A model generated the notes under the pieces. It had not been told where the DNA came from and ran no database searches. It was given only the letters and a program-made list of their open reading frames with translations. Positions 51,415-63,599 of a stretch of 64,000 bases of DNA are shown here, piece by piece. This DNA is from Castor canadensis (lineage: Eukaryota > Chordata > Mammalia > Rodentia > Castoridae), in contig NC_133394.1 in assembly GCF_047511655.1 (NCBI RefSeq), positions 59,552,501 to 59,616,500 of the forward strand, in the 5' to 3' direction. Positions within the stretch are counted from its first letter, which is position 1. Each line of letters opens with the position of its first letter. The position numbers were made by a program, and so were the translations under genes.

Positions 51415-51939
51415 GAAATTTTGCTTTTTATCTACCATATCAATATGTGTCTTTAATTAGCAAGATAAGTCTACACACAGTTAATTAGACCATCAATGTA
51501 TAAGGAATTTTTTCAGCTCTCTTATTTGTGCTGTATATTTGTCTTACTGATTCTGTTTCTTCTTGATTCTTTCTCCTACTCCTTCTTTACTTTTATTTGA
51601 GTCAGTTTGCTTTTTCTACCCACTACTGGTTTGAAATGCATATGCCTACTTCTATCCTTTTAGTAGTTTGTCCAGAAACTTAAACAAGTATGGTAAGGAA
51701 GTGCTAATATTATTCAATGTCTCCAAACAGCAGGCAAAAAGTAAAAGCCCTTTATTTCCAATCATGCCTGCTTTCCTTTGGCTGATGAGCTAGCTGCTCT
51801 CATTCGGGACTATCCTCTTGTTGTTTAAACCCAGATATTACCCGTTATTTTTTTTATTAAGACCAAAGTTAGCCAGGTGTCTACTGCTTTCTTTGCTATC
51901 CACTCACCCTTGCATGTCAGTTAGGACTTCCTACTTCCA

Positions 51940-52180
51940 TATTCAGCCCCTGTTTTAACAGAGCAGACAAAATGATTCTCTTATCATATAACTGATATCA
52001 TGCCCATCTTCTGCTCAGAACCCTGTAGTGACTTCCAGTCTCACCCAGACTAACAATCAAAGTTCCTACAATCTGTTTCCCTTTATCTCCCAGATCACAC
52101 ATCCTCCTCCTCCTTTCCCTCATTCTCTCTGCTCTCTGGTGAGAGAGCAATATTTTCTCATGTTTTGTTTACTCTTAAGT
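51940..52180 (+). mobile_element. LINE-2 3' end relic
   Basis: L2 landmarks in order: 'gctcagaaccctgtagtgac', 'ttccagtctcacccagacta', 'caaagttcctacaatctgtt', 'tccctcattctctctgctct'. The L2 'ctcagaaccct...gtggcttcccatctcac' pattern is recognisable but diverged. Confidence 0.55.
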
Positions 52181-53444
52181 GTTTCCAGCTCCTAGAAATG
52201 TTCCTGGCTCAGTGCTTATCTGTTAAATGAATGAATCTCATTCTTTATATCCTTTAGAAGTTTCTTTCAAGAGAATCTATTCATGGTAAAGCAGCTCACA
52301 TTTTATGGATCATAAAGTCTTTATTTACTCTCATCCTTAAGAGATAGCTTTGTTGAGTTTAAATGCTTACTTAATGGTTCCTTCCTGTGGGAACACTGTA
52401 TGCAGCTCACCTTGGGAGGACTTAGACTCCTTGAGAATCACCTAAGCATTTGTGGTAGTAAAATATGTCCAGTTCCACTGGTCCTAATTGATTTATAATT
52501 GTCAAATAGTTAGGCAACTTGTGACTGTTCTTACGAACATAAATGAAATGTTTGCATCTCTCTTCCTCACTCTGTTTGGTGGTATTCTAAACCACTATTC
52601 TATACTTGTAAATTTGATATAATGTGATCAGAATAAACAGGAAAATAAATCACTTTCAATGTTATCATCACACTCAAATATCCTCAGTGTTCTAGCTGCT
52701 ATACAGTTATTGTAAGGGAATACTTTTCAGGAAATCACTTTATAATTTAACAAGGAAAGTAAGAAAATAGTTTTGCAAAGAAAAAAATGACTTCATATCC
52801 ATACTCTATTTATGTTTAATACATCTTATTAAATTCGTTATTGCATTGTGAGATGGAATGTATCCTCATTACTATTACTATTAAGGAGTCATTTGTTACA
52901 CAATGGGACATTCTAAAAGAATGAGTTCTAAATCATTTTACAAAGATAAAATGTTGTTGCTGTATGAACACATAGTGTATAAAATATATTTGGTGACTAA
53001 TTACTTTTTTTTAAGGGTCCCATGCACTGTATTCTGCCCAAACGTGATCAAGACCAGGGCACCAAAGCTCAACTAGGCAATGCTTCACAGTCTGGACTAG
53101 CAGATTTCAGGGGGAAAATTCTAAATCAGGATTTAAGGTAGAAAGATATTCAGTTTGCCCACAAACTTACACACATTTACTCTCAAAGTGTGTTAGGGAC
53201 TTCAAAGTATACACTAATGGATAATGAAGAACATATTTTGATAAAAGGAAGTCAAGAAACAAGGAGAAAATTTTACTCTATGCCCATTGTTGAATTATGT
53301 GCATCTCTTGGTTAAGAGTTCTTTCTTCTGGCATTACATGATTGCAAAAAATAAAATATAAAAGAATCTTCTATATTTCTGTGCTGATGTCTTATACTAT
53401 TAGATCCATAAATTATACAATTGACTCCTCACAAAATAAATAAC

Positions 53445-53590
53445 ACGTATTGAATATATATTGTTTTACTTTTATCACAATTTAATTGTTGCAGAAATCC
53501 TATAAAACAAAGACTATAACTAGGAAGTGGTACTACCAGGATTCAAAATACAGGTCCGCCTGACGCTAGAATCTGAGCTTTTCCACTTCA
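53445..53590 (+). mobile_element. MIR 3' half (sense)
   Basis: The segment ends with 'actaggaagtggtactacca', 'ggattcaaaatacaggtccg', 'cctgacgctagaatctgagc'. These correspond to the MIR 3' end (usually 'agtggcagagccgggattcgaacccagg'). Confidence 0.65.
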
Positions 53591-54229
53591 TAGTTTCACA
53601 GTTGTGGACGTAACACAGTACTATACCATACCAATTCTTTCCCACCAAACTCTACTTTATAGAAAATTATATCCTTAAAATTTCTATTATGGTTTCATGA
53701 TTCATATCTGAGTCTTTACCAAGAATTTACTTGCAAATTCGGAACAAAACATCAGTTATCAATCACATCTTGAAATGCCTTGGACTCAAGGTAAGGTTTA
53801 TTTTAAGATTTGACTTTGCAAAAGTTGTGCTTCCTAGACATGAATTTTCTTTTTAGACATTTTGCCTGCAATTCTGGTAACTGTTACAGTTGGGGCAAAT
53901 TAAGGTGATACAGTAGCATACAGTAGGTGCTAGCTCAGTTAAAGAACAGAAATGCTCAGAATTCAGTCAACTTTTTCTTTCTTCATATACTCAAATTTTA
54001 AAGTCTATGATGTTTTAAGGTGCCTTAGACAGGCATTCCTAAATTTTTTCAAAAGCACACAAACAAAATAGGAAAAGTCAGAGAAAATTCTGAAGTGTTG
54101 TCACTTGGTGAAATACGAATTAATAGCTGAAGCATTTTTTTGTTCTTAACTTTTATAGACAATCATGTATAATGAAACTATAGACTTAAATACAAAGTAG
54201 ATATTGACTCATAGCAATAATACAAACTC

Positions 54230-54610
54230 ACTATGAAGTCTATCATTTTACAGCTCTAGAGGTCAGAGCTCCAACACTGGTCTCACTGAGCTGAGGACTT
54301 TGCTCCTTTGTGAAGGTTCCAGTGAGAATCTATTGCCTCATCTTTTCTTCTACAGTGTGCCCACATTCCCAAACTCACATGCTCGTTCTTCACCTTCAAA
54401 GGCAGCAGTGTTTCATCCCTCTATGCCTTCTTTCTTAACTACATCTCTCTCATGTAGTTGTTCTCTCACTAAAATTGGGAAAGTTCCTCTGCTTTTAAGG
54501 ACACATAATCTAGAATATATCAAGGTCCTTAACTTAGTTTTATTTGCAAAATCTTTTTTGCCACATAAGGTGCATATCCCAGGTACCAGGAATTAAGTGT
54601 GGTTGTCTTG
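54230..54610 (+). repeat. Ancient interspersed repeat, family not assigned
   Basis: It contains 'tttacagctctagaggtcag', 'agatcaaggt'-like decay, 'tatatcaaggtccttaactt', 'ttttgccacataaggtgcat' and 'tcccaggtaccaggaattaa'. I recognise this order from an old mammalian repeat, but I do not name it. Open frames of 98 and 72 codons inside are chance. Confidence 0.5.
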
Positions 54611-55356
54611 GCAGGGATGGTAGGAGAGACACTCTGTGTGCCACATGTCATGCTTTTCAAATAATCATGCTAGCAATTCCTATCGTGGCTCAAACCATCC
54701 TCTGCCCCAAAAGACTTCCACTACTTTGCTATTATTCTTCTCACCAGGAAATGCAGTTTTAATAGCATACATATGATCGAATCATTAATTTAGCTGACTC
54801 AAGAGTCAGTTGGGGAATTAGGCCAATTAACATACACCTTAACTCTGTAAAGGCCAACATGGGCAAGCAAGTAACCCTCTCTTCACTTAGGTGGTTTAGG
54901 GAATTTAGCTCTCCAAAGTCCACTCAGTTGGAACAGGTATGTGATTATCATCAGTTCACTACTTTAGCAGTTTCTACTGTCATTTCTCTAGGAGTGCATC
55001 CATTGTGAGAACAATAATGTAATTTTAAACGACAGTTGATTGAGACTAACACAGTTACTTAAACTCTGGTGATCATTTTCATCACACCTCTTCCATTTTA
55101 TTCTCTTTGACTTTATCTATGTTCCTGCATCCACCTTAGCTTCAGTGAGCTTATTTTATTTATTTCTTTGAAATCTGTATTCTAATTGACCCAATCTAAA
55201 AACAACAATAAATTCTCTTCCATCTGCTTATCCCTCCTCCCTTTAGCTCCTTGCTTTGGTTTCCTGGTGTCTGGATTAGTACAATAGTGTTTCTTTTCTT
55301 ATCCTTCATACTTACATCATTATTTTTAGGTAATTATATGTCTCTGTTTCTTTCTC

Positions 55357-55358
55357 TG

Positions 55359-55395
<37 letters not shown>

Positions 55396-55440
55396 TATAT
55401 ATATACTGAACTATATATATATATAACTATATATATATAG
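55357..55440. repeat. (TA)n microsatellite with palindromic units
   Basis: A run of alternating TA, interrupted by ACTGAACTATAT and AGTTATAT units that are near inverted repeats of each other. The DNA could extrude hairpins or a cruciform. Confidence 0.95.
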
Positions 55441-57294
55441 AATCAGCTTTCCGAAGAAAGAAAGGAAAAAAATGTTGCACACAGAAATTAAACCAGCTGC
55501 TGGTTAAGACAGTGAACAGTGATCTACCCAAGCTAATAAGAAATATAAATTCTTTGCTATTCTTTATCTTGGATTCAATACTCTGTATACCACCATTACA
55601 AGAAATAACTAAGCCATTCCTCCTCTGAGAATAATAAGAAATGAGTATTTGAGTTCAAATAGAAAGAAAGACAACTTATTCTTGCTTGATATGCTGAGGA
55701 AATGAACTGAGTGGTTTTGACAGTAAACTGCTCAAAAGTTAAAGTTGCTGGTATCAGAATAAGTAACACCTATATCCTGCAAGTCTTAGATTTCTGATAT
55801 ACTGAAAAATACCTTTAGGAAATTTTCACAAAATTATTTGACAATATTTTCAGGAGCAAAAAGGCATAATGAAAGCCCATTTTAACTTTAGTGTAATTGC
55901 TTTGACAAAATAGTTTAATAGTCAAAGGATTTTTGCATAATTTTCTAATCTATTCTAGAAATGCAGTAAAAAGCATTAAAAGAAGTAAAGAGAGAGGAGA
56001 AAAAGATGTTCCCAATCTTTGTTATTTCTTTCCTAAAGCAGGATATGTCACTGTTTTAAATGAAGGGTGAATGAACAATGGAAGTGAAAAATTTATTTTT
56101 TATTCTAGCTAGAACTAGATCTCCAATGGTACTGTAACTTGTAACTTCACAAGAACTGATCAGTGTTCAATCATCATTCTCAGAGAAGACACAGCTGCTC
56201 ATTCCACTTGAAAAAGCCACTTTCCCTAAATGGGTTTTGTCTCTAATGGAGGCAGTGACAGGAGGTACATCCTTGGCAGAGGCATGGGAGGACCTGTGTT
56301 CAATGCTCTGTACTTAACAATTGACACAATATCAATGCCACATCCTCAAGAGCAAGGAGAGCCTCAGAGAGCAAGCAATTTACCACACATCTTTGTTTTC
56401 AGGCCATCAACACATCTCAATCTGGCTCTCTATTATGACTGAAAGCTTTTCAAGAGCAAAATCATTACCGAATTTAAACCAACCTTTCAAGTCACTCACA
56501 GATGACATAGTCAACTGTTCATAACTGTATTTTTATTGTTGACAAGCCAAAAACACAGACAAGTGTTAAAATCACCAAGGATGAATCAACTTGTAATTTG
56601 TAAATGAACAAAAAGCAGGGTGCTACAGTATATTTAAAGAAACAGTACAAGAATCTGCCACTAGTTTCATCTTAAGCATTCTTTCACTCAGATATTTAGA
56701 TGTACTTGATCACTTATCAATGTGAGTCTTAGTCAATCTGGAGAGAACCCAGTTTACCTAGATGATTCCAACACAGATGGTAGAAACACACATCTGAAGA
56801 AACAGTGGTTTAGATAGACTGAATTTGATATTATTTCAAAATATGAAGACATGGGTCCTACTGTCTTTCTCTGTAGAAAGTATGCTAAAATCATGTTGTA
56901 TAAAAATATTTAATTACAAATATATATAAATAAGTAAGCAATCACAATAGAATTACTGATTTCAACCTGCTGCTGGAAGACGTGTTGTTTTTACTAATTT
57001 TTAATGTTTTAAAAAAACTATAGCATAATTTGGCAAATGCATATTCACGTAAAACTGACTGTGGAGATGGACAAGGTAGATTTTACATAAGAAGCAGAGG
57101 ATTCGAGACAGTGATTCCATAAATGGGTGGCTTAATATTGCCTAATGAAAGTACATTGGATAATTTTAAAGTAAAGTAGTAAAAAATACATTGCCTCTGT
57201 GATCTTGGAGGAACCTATAAATCAGATCAGTTAGAAAAGAAGAGACTCTAGAAGCAGAGAGAGTTATAATAAGAGGTTTAAGAATCAGCATAGA

Positions 57295-57374
57295 GAAATT
57301 TGATTTTTTTAGAGGAAGGAGTGGTGTGTGTGTGTGTGATAGAGAAATTTGATTTTTTTTTAGCAGAAGGACCA

Positions 57375-57404
<30 letters not shown>
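57295..57404. repeat. Tandemly duplicated segment with two (GT)n runs
   Basis: The unit AGAGAAATTTGATTTTTT occurs at about 57294 and again at about 57340. Each is followed by a purine-rich stretch and a GT run (57323-57338 and 57376-57404). The layout fits a local tandem duplication with different GT lengths. Confidence 0.85.
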
Positions 57405-57406
<2 letters not shown>

Positions 57407-57804
57407 ATGTGTATGAGATGGGGGGTTTAATTATTTTTAGTTTTCTTGTCTAATTGAATGTGCTTTGGTATAACGAAATATCAAGGAAATCATGAACTCA
57501 AATTGGAGTAAATTATAGGTGAGATATTACTTGGTCACCCCCGTGATGTTTCTTGTCTTGGTTTGTGCACAAAACTTACATGGTCACTGCAGACCTTGTC
57601 TTCAGAGCTCTTTTACCCACATTGTCAAGAAATTCTGTCTGATTCTAAACAATAATCTTACTGAAGGAGATGTAGGAATCATAAAAAAGAAGAAAGCAGA
57701 GCTTCCACAATTTGATCACCTAGCATCAACCACCATTTATATTTTATTTACTTATTTTGGTTTTTACTGTAATCATTCAAATATAATTGTGAAATCTTAG
57801 CTTG

Positions 57805-57990
57805 GTAGTTTGAAGATTAGGCTTTGAGTCAAGTCAACTGGGATTCTCTCTGAAACACAAAATCTTACTTTTGTTATCTATAAAATGGATATAAAAATAG
57901 CATCTCCAATTTATAAATCATGGAGATGAAATTTATAAAGTACTCAGTACAGTTTATGGCACATATAATCCTCAGTAGAAATATGGAACA
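57805..57990 (-). mobile_element. MIR element (antisense)
   Basis: Antisense MIR landmarks in order: 'ttttgttatctataaaatgg', 'atataaaaatagcatctcca', 'aaagtactcagtacagttta', 'tggcacatataatcctcagt'. Confidence 0.75.
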
Positions 57991-59942
57991 CAATTTCTGT
58001 ATCTGTAAAAATTGTTTGTAAATAAAATTTTATACAAGATTCCAAGATATGAAAATAAAAAAATAAAAAATTATAGGTGAGATAGAGGTATCATACTGGA
58101 GGATTCTTTTTTAAAAAATGTTGGGAGGGTAGTATTTTTTAATGTAAAAAAGAAAATTTACCTTAGGAAACTATAAACAGAGATTCAAACATTTGTCTTA
58201 AGTGAAGCTACAGTTAGGATTGTTTGGGTTAGTTGGTTTTTATGTTATTGTCAAAATGCCCAAAATGGAAATGAATTTTGTTTTCAAATATATACTGATA
58301 CTTAAATTTGCAGTGACAATAATAAATCAATATAGAAAACAAGGAAAAAAGCAAAATAAAAAAATCTCTTAGTTCTACTACACACTAACGTTTCAAACAT
58401 TAAATTTAGTCAACATTTAATGTTCGAAAATCTGACATGTAAAACTTTTTATTTCATTATTTTTAATTCATTCTATTTAACTGTGACAGGGTTAATACCA
58501 CATTTATTGTTCATTTATATTTCTCTTTTGAAAATTGTCCTTTGTCCATTATTCCATTAGGGTGTTTATTTTTTGTTACTAGTATGCACGATATTATCTC
58601 TTCACAAAGAAAAAGACATGAACCACTTAGAGAAACAACGTTTTGGCCTTTCCCCCCACAACTTTAATTATTTTCACTCATGTGTGTAATTAAAGGGAGA
58701 AATTAGTTTCCTTATGTTTTCAGGTCTCTCAGCCAATCATTTTTCCTCTTATTTCATATTTTGTAAATATAGCAGTATATTTCTTAGTTGATTTATACTT
58801 TTTTGCATTCATATTCCCTGAAAGCTACATGATGGTTCTTACAAATTAAATAAAAAGGACTTCATGAACATCACAGAAAGTGAAAGCTTATGTAACCACC
58901 AGGTCATACAACTAACCAGAAGACACCAGGTCTCAGTGCCTGGCACTCTGCTCCTGCAGCAACCAGCTTAGTGACAGGCAAGCCTGCAGAGCTCATCCCT
59001 CCCCCTGCAAATATGGCAGTGAGCATAACCACACCACTTTCTCCATGGGTACATTGCAAGATTGGAGTGAACCTACAGATAATGAGGTTCCAGTCATTAT
59101 CTCCAGTCATTATCTCTGGATTTGTTCCTTTTTCTGAGATTAGAACATTGAATTTACCAACTCTGAGATCTTTTAGAACATTTGCAAGGAAAGCCCGCAC
59201 CAAGTGACTTGAATGGAGTAATTAGGTGGGGTGATAGAGTGAGTAGAATACACTCTCTTTTTTTTAAAATCCTGAACAATGATAACATTTTTATTGTACT
59301 AAGCACTTCAATATAAGCATGAATTTTACAGCTACAGTAAATGTATAACACACAAAGGAATTAGATATAAAAACAGTGACAATAAAAGTCAAAAACATGA
59401 TAGAAAGTGGGATAGAACAAGCAAAAGAGAAAACAAACAACTATTCACTGGAAAGGATGGGTGGAAGATGCTTTCTAAAGCTATAACTTAGAATTTTGTA
59501 TACTGCATTTTTCATGACCATCAGATCTGTCAAATCTGAAACAACATTGAACACATAAAAGCAAGCAAGCATTTCTTGCCTTGTTAGTTGATATGTTGAT
59601 GTCTTCCCCTATCAAATAATTCTTTCAATTATTTTTATTAATTATTAAAGAAGTAAATAGTTATATCAGGTAGCTTGTTTATCAATTTAAACATGTAGTT
59701 CCTTCTCTAGTATTCAGGTAAACAGCTTATTTCAAAATAACACATAAACATTAGGGGAAATGTTACTACAAATATTTGAGTTTCTATTGAATTTTCAATT
59801 ACAGAATAAAATAAGACTTGAAGCATGTTTCATAGAGGATATGTATCATTTTGTTATAAATAGATACGAATTCAAAATTCAATTTTGAATAAAATGAACG
59901 TGATCTGTGGTTGTTTATATTTGATTGGTATTAATACTTGTG

Positions 59943-60120
59943 AATCATTTTTTTCTTTTTGGACTGTGTGTGGGTACATTTTAGCATTTATAAATGTTCT
60001 TACAATGTATCAAATATATCATACCTGAATTCCCCATCTCCTCTGTTCTCCCCCATGCCCCCTCCCCTAATTCCTGGAACAGTTTCAACAGGTATCATTT
60101 TTGCATTTACATGCATGTAG
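59943..60120 (-). mobile_element. Short L1 3' end (antisense)
   Basis: A T-rich start, then 'gtgggtacattttagcattt', 'ttacaatgtatcaaatatat', 'tcatacctgaattccccatc', 'ttcctggaacagtttcaaca'. It matches the 3' end of the L1 copies at 20760-21000. The break at about 60120 is abrupt. Confidence 0.8.
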
Positions 60121-60797
60121 AACATGCTCTTCTGAGAATTAGTGGTGTGCAGGCATATCTGACCACTCCAATGAAGGGCATTTTGAGGTATACTCAGCTT
60201 CCCCGGCCTCAGCCTCTTCAGGTGAGGCATCTCATCTCAAAACACTCTCCTTTCCCTGAATAACTTATTATTCTTCTATTATATAATGCAGTTAAGATAT
60301 TTTAACAATATTTGCATAATCACCCTCTACCATTTGTTATTTTAATATGTTTAATAAGCTTGTCTTTATTCTAAAACAAATTTCCCAGCCCCTTGCTCTT
60401 ACTAAATCTATGATCATTTTGTTCTACCTCCCCAAATTTTCAGGCTACTTAACCATTCTCCTCTTGACTTTCACATTTTGTAAACTGAAAAGCTCTTTGT
60501 CATTTCATCTTTCTGTTTATTTATTTTTCGTTACTGGTTACATAGCTGAACATAATATTCCTGCTGAAAAGGAACTTGGGAGTGAAAGTCAGACAGATCA
60601 CTGTGGGTCCAAACTGCAAGCTGGCCCCTTTTTAGCTGACGTTCCTGGGCAGGTTTCTTACTGCCTTTCATTATCAGTTCACATCTTTAAAGTAAGGACC
60701 ACTTTGCAGCATGTGTGTCATCTGTGAGAATGACAAGCTAAGTTAAATGCTTAATACCAGTAGGCTGGCTTTCTCTCTCTTTCTCTCTTCTTTCCTT

Positions 60798-61240
60798 TTT
60801 TTTCTATTTTTAGCAGTTGCTGGGGCTTGAACTCTGCTCTTGTGAAGCAAGCATTCTACCACTTGAGTCATGCTTCATGCCTCCAGCCCTTTTTACTCTG
60901 TTTATTTTGGTGACTCATGCTTTTTGCCCAGGCCAGCCTGGACCATCAACCCTATATGTTAAGCTTCCTGCTGTTGCTGGAATGAAAGCTATGTGCCACC
61001 ATGCATTGCTTTTTCCCATTGAGATAGGGTCTTCCAAACTTTTTTTGCCCAGGCTGGCCTGGAACCTTGATCTTCCAGATTGCAGCCTCCTGCATAACTT
61101 GGGGTGACAGGCACACTGCACCCGGCTACTGGTTGAAATGGGGTCTCATGAACTGTTTTGCTTGGGCTGGGTTAGAACCATGATCCTCTATCTCAGTTTC
61201 CCAATCAGGCAGGATTACAAGCATGAGCCACCAGTGCCCA
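60798..61240 (-). mobile_element. SINE concatemer: one ID-like half plus three B1-like units (antisense)
   Basis: The left end is the reversed ID-like half ('gctggggcttgaactctgct', 'ctaccacttgagtcatg'). Three B1-like units then follow in the same orientation. They have 'caggccagcctggaccatca' at 60929, 'caggctggcctggaaccttg' at 61050 and 'gggctgggttagaaccatga' at about 61163. Each ends with a 'gtgccaccatg' / 'caggcacactgcacccgg' / 'gcatgagccaccagtgccca' segment. Confidence 0.8.
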
Positions 61241-61389
61241 GATTATCATTTGTTTTCTTTAATGAGCAAATCATTCACTGATAGGGAATATTTGAGCAGC
61301 ACCTTGGAAGGAATTCTAAAATGAGTAAATGCTTTCTAAATATTTGATAGTTATAAAATCATAATTCTGAAGAAAATGAGATTATTTTT

Positions 61390-62700
61390 GGTCAATCACT
61401 CAAGAAGTATTAATTGGTGTCTACAATACAGAGTAATCTTCTAGAAGCTGGTGATACAGTGACAGCACAAAAACCAAGTTTTATGTTAACATACATATTA
61501 CCTCTAATGAGAGAAGACAGACAAATGAACATGTGAACAAATTAAATAATCTTAGACAGAGATAAGAGAGCTATGAAGAACATAAAACAGGGTCAGTGAA
61601 ACAAGAAGATTGGATTGCTGGGGATGGGAGTGGCTGCAAGAATGCTGATTGAAGAAGCTGGGTATGGAAATCTGTTCTGATGTGACATGGAACTGAGACC
61701 TGAAAGAGAAAAGACTACAGTAAACACAAACATCTAAAACAAAAGAGATCTATGCAAAGGAAGCAGTCCCTCCTATGGAGCAAGCTTGTAGTGGCCAGAG
61801 AGAATGGAAGCGTGACGGATGTGAGAGAGCCTGAGATGAGACACATTCAGAAAGGCAAGCAGGGAACAGATTATGTGGGATCTGGTAAGCCATAGAGAGA
61901 GTTCATTGGAGTTCTTTGGAAAGGTAGTGATATGTTCCCATACATATCACTGTACAAGCTGTACTGTACTGGCTGTCAAGTAGAGAATAGACTACAAGTA
62001 AAACCCACTCAGGTGGCCATTGCAGTAGACCAGACAAGTGATAATGATAAGAAAAATAGTGAGAAGTTAGTGGGACAGGTTGACATATATTGGAGATGGA
62101 GCTGAAAGAACTTGCTAATTCATAGTGTGTGGGGAACATTAAGAAAGAGTGGAATCAAGGGTAATATCTTGGTCAGCCTGACAAAAATGTGTTTCCTGTG
62201 CTGGAGAGCACTGAGAGAAGGAGTGTGCTGTGGTGGTTTTGAGACATGCCCTGTGGAATAGACTAAATTTGCACCTCATTTTCATGTCTTAGGAACTTGG
62301 CCAAGTTAATTACCCTCTTTACTTTCTGGGTAAAATCAAAATCATAACAGCATCTATTTTAAGTGTGCCTCAAGGTTTAAATGGTTAAATACATGTAAAG
62401 TGCTTAGAATAATGCCTGTCTCATAGTGCTAGTTATTAATAAGGGGACAAAGAGTTCTTTTCTATACTTGCTATGGTTGTGACACCTTTTAGACACTTGG
62501 GTATTCAAGTCTTGAGTTGAAGAATTCAGGTGGAAATACAGAACTCATTAGCACGTTAGTAGCATTTAAAGTCCTGGCACTGGATGAAATCATCTAGGAA
62601 AAGACAAGAGAATAGGGAATAAAGAAGTCCAGTAGGCACCTCATTATTAAGGACATGCCTCAGATATGCCTAGATGTCACAGAAAAGATCTGAGAGTTTG
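61390..62700 (+). repeat. Ancient mammalian interspersed repeat, copy 3 (interrupted by a MIR)
   Basis: It opens with 'agctggtgatacagtgacag', then 'agctatgaagaacataaaac', 'ggaactgagacctgaaagag', 'ggatctggtaagccatagag', 'aagtagagaatagactacaa', 'caggtggccattgcagtaga'. After a MIR insertion it resumes with 'actggatgaaatcatctagg'. This is the fullest of the three plus-strand copies. Family not assigned. Confidence 0.6.
62255..62445 (-). mobile_element. MIR element (antisense)
   Basis: Antisense MIR landmarks: 'aggaacttggccaagttaat', 'taccctctttactttctggg', 'taaatacatgtaaagtgctt', 'agaataatgcctgtctcata'. It sits inside the old repeat at 61390-62700. Confidence 0.85.
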
Positions 62701-63164
62701 AATGAATTCATTATTTTTAGGAAATGTCGTATTCCTAAATTAATTCATGAACGTCTCACTTGAAGTTCTGGATCACAAGCTGTTCCCCATTTTGCATTTC
62801 ACATGCATGCTTTCGCATCAAGTGATTGGCCCCTCATGATAAGATTATGTGGCATACTGTTCCTATCACAGAGTGACATGCACAGGCTCGTTCAATAAAT
62901 GCCTGTTGGGATATTTATTTAAAGAAATCATGATAAATAATCTGTCTTTGCATGGTATCATATGAAGATTTAGCAACTGAGGATATAAATTATTGTGTTC
63001 TAGGAAAGAAGATTAACTGAACTTATTTTAATGGGGGAAATATGACTCCTTTGGGAAAACAAAGGTGAATGTAGGCTTATAAATAAACTTATCTTCCTAG
63101 AAGTTGTCTTTCTCTACTGCATAGGGAATAAATGAAAAGTGAAAAGATAGGCTTTAAACTTGGG

Positions 63165-63285
63165 CAAATTTGTGCTCAAAGCTCAGATCCATACAAGTTG
63201 TGAGACATGAACAAGTTACTTAACTCATTTCAACTCATCTTCCCATCTTTAAAACCGGGCTGAAAACAATACCTTCTTCATGAAG
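63165..63285 (-). mobile_element. MIR fragment (antisense)
   Basis: Landmarks: 'tgagacatgaacaagttact', 'taactcatttcaactcatct', 'tcccatctttaaaaccgggc'. Partial and diverged. Confidence 0.65.
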
Positions 63286-63381
63286 TTTGAAGAGGTTTTC
63301 AGATTTTCCAGTTTGTTCTGTCATAAATGGAGCACTCATATGTTGTTTTCCTTATTTCTCTTATAAAATATACTACATCTT

Positions 63382-63530
63382 GGCCAGGCTTAGTGGTTCA
63401 TATGTATAATCCCAGCATTCAGGTGACAGAGGTAAGAGAATAGTAAGTTCAAGGCCAGCCTAAGCTATACAGTGAGTTCCAGGCCAGCCTGGACTACATA
63501 ACAAGACTCTCTCTAAACAAACAAACATAC
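63382..63530 (+). mobile_element. B1 SINE with CAAA tail
   Basis: B1 landmarks in order: 'ccaggcttagtggttcatat', 'gtataatcccagcattcagg', 'agttcaaggccagcctaagc', 'atacagtgagttccaggcca', 'acataacaagactctctcta', then a (CAAA)n tail. Confidence 0.92.
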
Positions 63531-63599
63531 AAACTTTATCTTTACATAAATTTTTTTGCACTAATTTATGTTATTATCAGTACAAAGACTGTAGTTATG

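Noticed and set aside
60347-60727. 126-codon open frame on the plus strand
   Set aside because: No recognised domain, no supported splice sites, AT-rich intronic context, and no codon pattern beyond chance.
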